From assembly GCA_964017045.1 (NCBI GenBank), contig OZ024802.1:8613553-8677552 (forward strand): 64,000 bases of DNA, written 5' to 3'. The notes below the pieces were generated by a model that ran no database searches, was not told where the DNA came from, and saw nothing but the letters and a program-made list of their open reading frames with translations. A program made the translations under genes and the position numbers. Source of the stretch: Omphiscola glabra (lineage: Eukaryota > Mollusca > Gastropoda > Lymnaeidae). Of this stretch, positions 40,342-52,300 are shown piece by piece; position 1 is the first letter of the stretch, and each line of letters begins with the position of its first letter.

Positions 40342-43300
40342 GCACATGGCCGGCCCTAACAATTGCGGGGCCCTATGCGAAATGGATTGCGCGGGGCCCA
40401 GCCTGGGTAGGGATGAGGATAATAAGTGAAAATTAAGATTTTGTAATAGAAAATAAATTCGCGCGGGGCCTATCTAAGTGCGGGGCCCATTGCGGTCGCA
40501 TAGGTTGCAATGGCCTAAGGCCGGCCCTAATCATGCATAACAAGCCCAATTAAAAGTATTAATTCTTACACCAGGTGTACCCCAAAGAACTTCAATGCCA
40601 TGAGTCAACCCAGAAACGTGCCGGCAGTTCTGAGCAAAGAATCGGGAGTTAAATTTGGTCGTCTTGCTAACGCTGCAACACTGCCCATTTCTTCCTTCTA
40701 TACTGGTATCTGCGGACCTGGGTATTTCAACAACCCCGTGTGCAAAGACAACGAATCTCCATTTTGTGGGGATATTTTCATGTCAAAGGTAAGAAACTAC
40801 ATTAGATCATGGGTAGGGACATCAGCATCTTTTCAGGACACTTCATGCTCTCATAGCCTACTGAACGTACTGATAGATTACTGCATGTACTCAAAGCCTA
40901 CTGAGCAACCTTGCAGCAGACTTCTGAAAAAAAAAATTACAACAAATTAATTGCCGTTATAGAATACTAGAGGTTAATGCACAATTGATTATGTAATAAA
41001 TTTTACTTAACTGAGCCTTAAGATAATAATTTTGTTTTTTAAAGATTTTCCAATTTCGTCTACCTCTTCCTCGTGTTTTATATTGCGGAAGCTCCCTTCA
41101 TCTATTATATTCCACCGTATTCAGTTGGACGGAGTAAAGTGTATTCCAGCCCTACAAGAAGCTGGTGGCATCCTGTGTTGTCCCCATGAGTTTATCACCT
41201 TTAACGTTAACACATGCAACGCAGCATCTCTGGGCTTCAGGTGAGTGGGTTTGGTCGAAGGCTCTGAGCTTCAGGTGAGTGGGTTTCGTCAAAGGCTCTG
41301 AGCTTCAGGTGAGTGGGTTTGGTCAGCAGCTCTAGGCTTCAAGTGAGTGGGTTTGGTCAAAGGCTCTGAGCTTCAAGTGAGTGGGTTTGGTCAAATGTTA
41401 TGGGCCTCAGGTGAGTGGGTTTGGTCAAATGATATGGGCCTCAGGTGAGTGGGTTTGGTCAAATGCTATGGGCCTCAGGTGAGTGGGTTTGGTCAAATGC
41501 TATGGGCCTCAGGTGAGTGGGTTTGGTCTAATGATATGGGCCTCAGGTGAGTGGGTTTGGTCAAATGCTATGGGCCTCAGGTGGGTGGGTTTGGTCAAAT
41601 GCTATGGGCCTCAGGTGAGTGGGTTTGGTCAAATGATATGGGCCTCAGGTGAGTGGGTTTGGTCAAAAGCTATGGGCCTCAGGTGAGTGGGTTTGGTCAA
41701 ATGCTATGGGCCTCAGGTGAGTGGGTTTGGTCGAAGGCTCTGAGCTTCAGGTGAGTGGGTTTGGTCGAAGGCTCTGAGCTTCAGGTGAATGGGTTTGGAC
41801 CAAGGCTCTCAGGTGAGTGGGTTTGGTCGAAGGCTCTGAGCTTCAGGTGAGTTGGTTTGGTTGAAGGCTCTGAGCTTCAGGTGAGTGGGTTTGATTGGGA
41901 CACCAGACATAATCTCCTGACGTCACTCTTTAGCCCACACACACACGCATTTACATGTGGCAGGAAGCTTTAATTGCAAGAAGCGACACACGCCCCAGAC
42001 CCGGCATCAGTTGTTAAATCAGCATTTGTTATTTGGAGTCATATACAATTACTTGGTGATCTGTTTGGCTTATCCGAAAAGCGTTATTTTACTTCTAAAG
42101 GTAATTCTTGAGTTACCTTTAGAGTTACTTCTTGTACATGTCACATCAGCTGTCTCTGTCTTAAGTATTGACGTCAGTAAAGATAGCGTCAGCTGTCACT
42201 GTCTGTCTTAAAACTTGGCTTCAGTACATGACACATCAGCTGCCTGTCTTAAGCGTGAGCGTCAGTAAAGGTAACAGCTGTCACTGTTTGTCTTAAAATT
42301 TGGCGTCCGTACAAGTCACATCATCAGCTTTCTCTTTCTTAAGTGTCGGCGTCAGTACATGCCACATTAGCTGTCACTGTGTCTTAAGTGCCGACATCAG
42401 TACATGTCACAACAGCTGTTTCTTTATCGAGCTGACATACATCAATTTACCCACATAACATGCATCCATGATGTGTTTATAGATTTGAAATTTATGACAT
42501 CAGTCAAGTCAAGCATAAACTCATCGGTTACACCTACATACTTCCGGTGGGAAAGTGGCGCTCCAGACAGAAGGTGGGTGCGACAAAATTGACAACTGTG
42601 CTATTATTTGAGTCGCAGCGACACAATAATTTTAAAAGATGCTAAAAATAAATCTCACACCACTTTCTCTGCCAGATGCGGCTTTGCAAAAAAAAATAAT
42701 AATGATGATAATTGTGAGGTAAACGTATCAAGCTGTCGTGGATAATAAGTCTAGCTAATGGATAATAAGTCTAGCTAATGGATAATAAGTCTAGCTAAGG
42801 GATAATAAGTCTAGCTAATGGATAATAAGTCTAACTAATGGATAATAAGTCTAGCTAATGGATAATAAGTCTAGCTAATGGATGTCTAGCTAATGGATAA
42901 TAAGTCTAGCTAATGGATAAGTCTAGCTAATGGATAATAAGTCTAGCTAATGGATAATATGTCTAGCTAATGGATAATAAGTCTGGCTAATGGATAATAA
43001 GTCAATTTATAAAATAAAACAAGCTTACGTTAAAAGTTTAATAAGTCTCCAGATATTTATTTAAAAATGTATCTGCTTGTCAGAATTTTAGGCAGTTCTT
43101 TCATTAGTTTATAATTAAGCTTCCATGGAAAAAAAAAATTTCGCATGAGCTCTTGACGTTTTATGAAACCTTGTAAGGTATCTATCGCATGGCTCTTATC
43201 AAATCTTGGTATCTATCGCATGGCTCTTATCAAATCTTGGTATCTATCGCATGGCTATTATCAAATCTTGGTATCTATCGCATGGCTCTTATCAAATCTT

Positions 43301-46300
43301 GGTATCTATCGCATGGCTATTATCAAATCTTGGTATCTATCGCATGGCTATTATCAAATCTTGGTATCTATCGCATGGCTCTTATCAAATCTTGGTATCT
43401 ATCGCATGGCTCTTATCAAATCTTGGTATCTATCGCATGGCTCTTATCAAATCTTGGTATCTATCGCATGGCTATTATCAAATCTTGGTATCTATCGCAT
43501 GGCTATTATCAAATCTTGGTATCTATCGCATGGCTATTATCAATTCTTGGTATCTATCGCATGGCTATTATCAATTCTTGGTATCTATCGCATGGCTATT
43601 ATCAATTCTTGGTATCTATCGCATGGCTATTATCAAATCTTGGTATCTATCGCATGGCTATTATCAAATCTTGGTATCTATCGCATGGCTATTATCAAAT
43701 CTTGGTATCTATCGCATGGCTATGATCAATCCTTGGTATCTATCTCATGGCTATTATCAATTCTTGGTATCTATCTCATGGCTCTTATCAATTCTTGGCA
43801 TCTATCGCATGGGTCTTATCCAGTCTTGTTATCTATTGCATGGCTCTCATCATGTCTTGTTGAAAACAGGACGTCTCGATGTGTTGGGTTACGTCCAACT
43901 TCCACACATTCCCCATACTGAGCTCCATTCACGTACACACCGACTACATTTACCTATCAGTTATACGGTAACAGTAGGCCCTCGAATCTGTGGTAGAAAT
44001 AGCGGGTGCACCCATCGAGGGAGTCCATTAGTAACGCCATAATTCCGAACCGATGCTTGCTTCAAAAGACACCGCCCTTGTGTTCCAGGTGCTTATCTAC
44101 TGCAAGAATGGCAAAGAGATAGGCTACCTGACTGTTGATACCTTGTACTTCACACCCACTCCTAATACAGCTATGGATATGAAGGTGAAACACAATGTGT
44201 TGTCATGTTATTTACATACTAATAGTGAAACACCTGGAAAGGTTGTTATCTTTAAGTAAACTTTAGAATTAAACAAACCCTTAAAATCAAACTTTTTTTT
44301 TGGTATAAATACTTTATAATATAAACTTTAATATTGAGCAATGGGTGCAGAGGCGTGACTGGGTTTTTGGCGCCCTTGGCAAATTTATTTTTTAAATAAT
44401 AAAAATTTAAAAATTAGAGATTTAGCGGCGCCCTTTTGAACAGGCGTAGGCCGGCGCCCTTGGCAACTGCCCCGATGCCAAGCCGTTCCTACGCCTCTGA
44501 ATCGGTGGTGGGGGAGGGGGGCTGAAAAATTTGATAAAACTTGCATTCAAATAACGCACTTTTAGGAATACTAATTAGTCCCCCCCCCCCCCCCCCCAAT
44601 CCACCGCACATTTTTCTTTCATATTCTAATGACATCCGCTTTTACACAGCAGATAAATTTCACCAACTATTTCACAAAAAACAAAGGAAAATCTTACGCA
44701 ACAAACGCACTTGCGATTTTTTAAAAAAAGGAGGACTCTCATTTAGCGCAGTTATCGGGAATTTCACTTTATCTTCCCCTTGAAAAACAGCAAAAACTGG
44801 GGTTTAAGGTTTGGGCTGGGGATGAACATTTTCAACTCGATAGCTTGACCGGATGTGGGCCAATTTGCCGTCCGAAGATTTTGCCAGTCAGTCAGCCAGC
44901 CACTCACAAATAATAGCGAATTTAATATAAAGTACAATGTATTTAAAAATAAGTGACATATACACCATTTAGTTGTTTTTTAAAAAAGATTTTCAAAAAA
45001 AATTAATCTGAAATAAAAAGAGCTGGCAAATGGCAACACTCGTCAAAGCAGTCTATTTTGCTTAGGTCTTCAGAGCGTCAATTCTATGCTTTGCTTAGGG
45101 GCCATTATACGATCTAAGACTACAACTGACTTGCAAGACGATAAAAAAATATTCTATGAGCCCTACGTCGTTTAGAACAAATTATTAATGACTTAACAAT
45201 CACATTTTTCGGTACACTTCATTCCTCCCTCTTCTAGACCATGACAACATTTTTAAGACTTTGACTTTCAAACCGAATTTTTTTTTCTCAAACTGTTCCA
45301 CTTTGGGTCCCTGGAGCACGCTCCACTTATTTTTTTAATTTCTACCAAATGCCTCAACGTATAAATAGTCTGTCACGCTCTACCAACTAGATAAGCTATC
45401 AGAACCACTGGAACATGGAAAATAAACACAGGAGATCAGCTGACGAGGTCGATTACGTATTAGGTCCAAATTTCGCGTGAGTAGCTCCCCCTTTTTTCTT
45501 TCTTTGTTTCTTTCCTTAGCTTAGACCACATGTGTCAAACTCAAAGCCCGCGGGCCCCATCCGACCCGCCGTACAATTATATCAGCCCCTGGAGGGCTTG
45601 ACCTGGCGTACACTTATATCCAAGTCAACGCTATAGTGTTTCCCTATGCACAATTTGCTGAAAGACTTAGCGTACTTCGCACCGAGTTCGCACGGCGCTT
45701 AAGTGACTTTGAAGCACATAAATGTAATTTCGAGCTGTTTCGTAACCCATTTGTCACAGACGTGGAAACTGCATCTGTAAATTTGCAGATCGGGCTAATA
45801 GAGCTGCAATGTAATGAGACACTAAAGGCAAAGTACGACACGGTTGGACCTGCACGGTTCACTAGTTTCATTCCTGAAGAGATGCCCCAGCTTCGTCTAC
45901 ATGCGGCTCGAACCTTGAGCATGTTGGGTAGCACATATCTGTGTGAGCAGCTGTTTTCTGTGATAAAGATTAACAAAACATCACACAGAAGTCGTCTCAC
46001 TGATGAACCGCTTATTGAATGTTTATCCTGCTCGGCCCGCAACCTTCCATGTGATTTGAGTTTTGGCCTGCAACCTTCCATGTGATGTTGAGTTTTGGCC
46101 CGCAACCTTCCATGTGATTTGAGTTTTGGCCCGCAACCTTACATGTGATTTGAGTTTTGGCCCGCCGAATGATTGAGCCTGACACCCCTGGCTAAGATGG
46201 ATTTTTGTTTGAAGCGATTCACTTTTATGAGTCTTTTAAATCCTGCATAAATTTTGAATTGTTTAGTAAAAAAAACACGGAGATTTGAATCCGTAATACT

Positions 46301-49300
46301 GAACTAATTTTTTGTAAACCTCTGCTTAACAGCAACATGGCATTTGTTTGTTCAGTAGATATAGTTCCATCGTTTATATAACGGTGAAGTCTTGGAGAAT
46401 GTTGCGACACACATTTGTAGGCGGCCTCATGGCAGATGAAACTGAATCCCATACGTGTCAAACAATGAATACAGAAAGTTTAGAATCTGTGACTGGGTGG
46501 AAGTGGTCATATGAGCCGTGGCTCATGAGGTATGACTTAGTCGGAGCTGTAGAGCCATGTCTCATCATGTATAACTTAGTCTGAGCTGTAGCGTCATGAG
46601 TCATGATGTATAACTTAGTCGGAGCTGTAGAGCCATGGCTCATTTTGTATCACATAGTCGGAGCTGTAGAGCCATGACTCATGATTTATAACAGTCGCAG
46701 CTGTATAACCATGACTCAGGATTAGATGAAAACGGACTCTTTTTCTACGTCGTCACCGGCCACAAAAATAACAGCCACCATAATCGATGTAATGAATCAA
46801 AAGAACACCCAACCATCTGAGCCCAACCAAAGTGCCAATATCAAGCACACTTTGTGCTTTGTCCCCTTGGATTATTCCTAAACCTTTTCGCCATTAACAC
46901 CCACCCTACTCCCTCTTCTTCACCCACAGATGGTTTTCATAGATGATATTTTTAATTTATATTTCTTCCATATTTTGATATGACGACTTGGTTTTTTTAA
47001 TGCATGGTTAGCCTTGTTAAAATGCTATTGTAGCACTATACACAATAATTAATTGTATAGTTTAGTTATTGTTATTTCAGCTTCTTCTTCTTCTTTCCTT
47101 TTTCTTGCTTTAGTTTATAGTTTGATTATTTATAATTTCCAAAGTTTAAAAAAAAACAAAAAAAACCCATAAAAATGTTGTTACCAAGAAAAAAACAACA
47201 TACAAATGTTGTTACCAAGAAAACAACACAAAAATGTTGTTACCAAGAAAAAAACAACATAAAAATGTTGTTACCAAGAAAAAAACAACATTAAATGTTG
47301 TTACCAGGAAAACAACACAAAAATGTTGTTACCAAGAAAAAAACAACATAAAAATGTTGTTACCAAGAAAAAAACAACATTAAATGTTGTTACCAGGAAA
47401 ACAACACAAAAATGTTGTTACCAAGAAAAAAAACAACACAAAAATGTTGTTACCAAGAAAAAAAACAACACAAAAATGTTGTTACCAAGAAAAAAATAGC
47501 ACAAAAATGTTGTTACCAAGAAAAAAACAACATAAAAATGTTGCTACCAAGAAAAAAACAACATAAAAATGTTGCTACCAAGAAAAAAACAACATAAAAA
47601 TGTTGCTACCAAGAAAAAAACAACATAAAAAACAATAAGAATTTAATATCTTTAGAAACGTGTTCTTTTTGATCTCGTGACAACAGACAGAAACGCATCG
47701 TGAGCGTCCTGGAGAACACGATGGCGTCAGTGATCGCCGCAGCCAATAAACCCGTTGACTTCATCCACCTTCAAGTGCAGCTCTCAAAAGATGAGGTAAA
47801 GGGGAAACTGTCGTGGTGGTGGTGGTCTCCGTTCGTCTTGTGGGTCTCATGGGTGAAATAATGGTTTATAAAAATAGTTTGATGAGCTGCCCCAACGCAC
47901 TAGCATTAGCATGCACCGACACATCCAACTCGAATATGAGGCTGTATATATCTACACATATGCCCACACGTCGAAATATGTATCTAAATACCAATCTAGC
48001 TTCATATTTAACTACACATATTACTACACACCTGTATACACACCTATCTTCATGCTACCTTCATTTTAAATAAACAATAATTTGAACTATATATCAACAC
48101 ACTTATCTACATATTTTTCTTACACACTTATCTACACAGTTATCTACAAACTTATCAACACAGTTATCTACACTATTATCTACACAGTTATCTACAAACT
48201 TATCAACACAGTTATCTACACTATTATCTACACAGTTATCTACACTATTATCTACACAGTTAACTACACTATTATTTACACAGTTATCGAAACATCTATC
48301 TGCTATTCTTCCCAAAGGTTTATTTACTCGTGTATCGATACCTCTATTTCCAGATCTTTGTTTCAATATATCTGTATTTAAAATCTACGACACATCTATC
48401 TGCTATTCTTCCCAAAGGTTTATTTACTCGGGTATCGATACCTCTATTTCCAGATCTTTGTTTCAATATATCTGTATTTAAAATCTACGACACATCTATC
48501 TGCTATTCTTCCCAAAGGTTTATTTACTCGGGTATCGATACCTCTATTTCCAGATCTTTGTTTCAATATATCTGTATTTAAAATCTACGACACATCTATC
48601 TGCTATTCTTCCCAAAGGTTTATTTACTCGGGTATCGATACCTCTATTTCCAGATCTTTGTTTCAATATATCTGTATTTAAAATCTACGACACATCTATC
48701 TGCTATTCTTCCCAAAGGTTTATTTACTCGGGTATCGATACCTCTATTTCCAGAACTTTGTTTCAATATATCTGTATTTAAAATCTACGACACATCTATC
48801 TGCTATTCTTCCCAAAGGTTTATTTACTCGGGTATCGATACCTCTATTTCCAGATCTTTGTTTCAATATATCTGTATTTAAAATCTACGACACATCTATC
48901 TGCTATTCTTCCCAAAGGTTTATTTACTCGGGTATCGATACCTCTATTTCCAGATCTTTGTTTCAATATATCTGTATTTAAAATCTACGACACATCTATC
49001 TGCTATTCTTCCCAAAGGTTTATTTACTCGGGTATCGACACCTCTATTTCCAGATCTTTGTTTCAATATATCTGTATTTAAAATCTACGACACATCTATC
49101 TGCTATTCTTCCCAAAGGTTTATTTACTCGTGTATCGATATCTCTATTTCCAGATCTTTGTTTCAATATATCTGTATTTAAAATCTACGACACATCTATC
49201 TGCTATTCTTCCCAAAGGTTTATTTACTCGGGTATCGATACCTCTATTTCCAGATCTTTGTTTCAATATATCTGTATTTAAAATCTACGACACATCTATC

Positions 49301-52300
49301 TGCTATTCTTCCCAAAGGTTTATTTACTCGGGTATCGATACCTCTATTTCCAGATCTTTGTTTCAATATATCTGTATTTAAAATCTACGACACATCTATC
49401 TGCTATTCTTCTCTTCCCAAAGGTTTATTTACTCGTGTATCGATACCTCTATTTCCAGATCTTTGTTTCGATATATCTGTATTTAAAATCTACGACACAT
49501 CTATCTGCTATTCTTCCCAAAGGTTTATTTACTCGGGTATCGATACCTCTATTTCCAGATCTTTGTTTCAATATATCTGTATTTAAAATCTATGACACAT
49601 CTAGCCACCCAAGTCTGCGACCCATCCCTCAGCTAACGAAAGATGGGTGCTTACCAGCCATTGTGTGGCCCCCTGCATTAATAGTTTAGCGTTTTATAAA
49701 TACACTTACATAGACAGTTAATATTTTGTGGGTGTCACTGTCGTGTCTTACTTTTCAAGCCCCACGCTTCCACTTTTCTTCATTAATCAAACAATCCACC
49801 CGAAAATCCACCCAATAATCCATACAAAAATCCATCTTACAATCCACCCAACAATCCATCCAGCAATCCATCCAACAATCCATCTGACAATCCACCCACC
49901 AATCAACCCAAGAATCCACCAACAATCCATCCATCAATCCAACTGACAATCCACATAAAAATCCACCCAATAATCCAACTGACAATCCACCGAACTATCC
50001 ACCGAACTATCCACCCTACGATTATGTATCCATTCATAAAATTAAAAAAAACATAATTACAACGTTTTTGTATTTAATAATTTATATACAGCTATTGTTA
50101 TGTCATGATGACCTTTAGGCTGCACTTAAAGAGGGCAAATAAAAAAGGATATACCAGAATCAAATTCGATCTTGAAAAGCTGAAGGATCCTAAAATAGCA
50201 GAAGCCTTCCAAGCAATGATAGGAGGAAAATTTGCAGCGCTTAACATTATAGATGCCGACTGTTCAGACATGGACACAATGATTGATAACTTCAACACAG
50301 CTGTGACGGACACAGCCCATGACATCCTTGGTAAACATCGACCAACACAAAAACCATGGGTGACAGCTGACATCCTCGATCTGTGTGACAAACGGAGGCA
50401 GTTAAAGAAAACAAAAATGGTGTATACAGAGGGGGCCAATAAATATAGAAAAATTAACCAAACCACCAAAAAGGGTATGAGACGGGCAAAGAAGAACTGG
50501 ATTGAAGAGCAATGCTACGACATTGAAAATTGCTTGAAGAAAAACAATAGCAAAAAGACATAGTTGGTGAAAGAACTAACCACTGCAAAACAAGGGCATA
50601 GTACTACCATACAAGATAAAAATGGCAAATGTTTGACCGAGGAAAATGATATCCTAAAAAGATGGACTGAATACTGCTCAGAGCTGTATAATGAAAATAT
50701 AAAGATAGACTCAGAGATCCTTAATGTCCCCCCAGCAACGGACAATGAAAGCTTCCCCATTCTCCGCGCAGAAGTAGAAGCAGCAGTCCAAGCACTCCAA
50801 ATAGGAAAGGCCGCAGGAGTGGATAATATCCCTGCCGAGTTAATAAAACAGGGAGGAGAAACAATGATAAATGCCCTAACCAATATTTGTAACAAAATAT
50901 GGCTAACAGGGGAATGGCCCAAATCATGGACCCAATCTCTCATCATCACCCTCCCCAAGAAAGGTAACCTACAGCTATGCCAAAACTATTGCACCATTAG
51001 CCTAATAAGCCACCCAAGCAAGGTCATGCTCAAGGTCATACTGAACAGACTAAGACCATATGCCGACAGAATCATTGCTGAAGAACAGGCGGGCTTTAGG
51101 CAAGGCCGTGGCACTACTGAGCAGATCCTAAACCTCCGGATACTATGTGAGAAATATGCTCAACACCAACAAAACCTATACCACGTCTTTGTGGATTTCA
51201 AGAAGGCATTCGACAGGGTTTGGCATGCTGCTTTATGGGCCACCATGAGGCACTACAACATCAACACAAACTTAACCAGAATGATAAGAAGCCTCTATGA
51301 TAAGGCCACCAGTGCAGTCTTCTTCAACAATAACATCGGAGAATGGTTCCAGACCACGGTTGGAGTACGACAAGGCTGCTTGCTCTCCCCCACCCTGTTC
51401 AACATCTTCTTAGAGAGAATTATGTCAGATGCACTAGAAACGCATGTAGGGACAGTCAGCATTGGTGGCAGAACGATCACCAATCTACGTTTTGCGGATG
51501 ACATAGACGGACTGGCGGGAAGCGAGGAAGAGCTAGCCAAACTAGTAAAGAGTCTCGACAAGACTTCATCCTCCTTTGGCATGCAAATCAGTGCAGAAAA
51601 GACAAAAATGATGACGAATAGCACTAGTGGCATCACCACTGAAATTAAGGTCGGAGAGGAAAGATTAGAGACAGTTGGCAGCTTCAAATACCTCGGAGCA
51701 ATAGTATCGGAACAAGGCTCCAGGCCCAAATTAATGGCCAGGATTGCGCAGACCACGACAGCACTAAAGAAGCTCAAGAAAATATGGAACGACAAAAATA
51801 TAGCCCCCAGCACCAAAATCAGGCTGATGCGCTCATTAATCCTCTCCATTTTCTTATATGCCTCTGAGTCCTGGACATTAACAGCAGAACTTGAAAGGAA
51901 AATAAAGGCGATGGAGATGAGATGTTACAGAGGCATTCTTGGCATCTGCTGTAGAGACCACATCACCAATGAGCAAATAAAAGAAAGGATACGTCAGGCA
52001 ATTGGGCAATACGATGACCTCCTGACGTCTGTTAAAAAGCGCAAACTTGAGTGGTATGGCCACGTGACCAGAAAACAAGGGGGGAGAAGAAGAGGAAGAC
52101 AAAGAAAAAGATGGGAAGATCATATCAAAGAATGGACTGGATTACAACTAGTCGATGCTATGCGTAGAGCAGAAGACCGAGAGGAATGGAGAAGAATATT
52201 GTACATGTCATCTGTGGCGCCCCAACGGTCGAAGGACTACGGGACCTGATGATGATGATGATGATGATGATGATTGATATTTCATGTTATAGTTATAGTA

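Noticed and set aside
41032..41124. Upstream extension of the exon at 41125
   Set aside because: The preceding exon ends in phase 0, and the frame from the AAAG at 41044 hits a stop, while CCGTATTCAG at 41124 gives a good acceptor in phase.
43163..44042. Open frames of 252, 178 and 278 codons in three plus frames
   Set aside because: They are products of the 31-bp array; only the last part (from about 43870) looks like a real exon.
45644..46105. 153-codon minus ORF opposite the hAT fragment
   Set aside because: Shadow of the plus-strand transposase frame, which has recognisable motifs.
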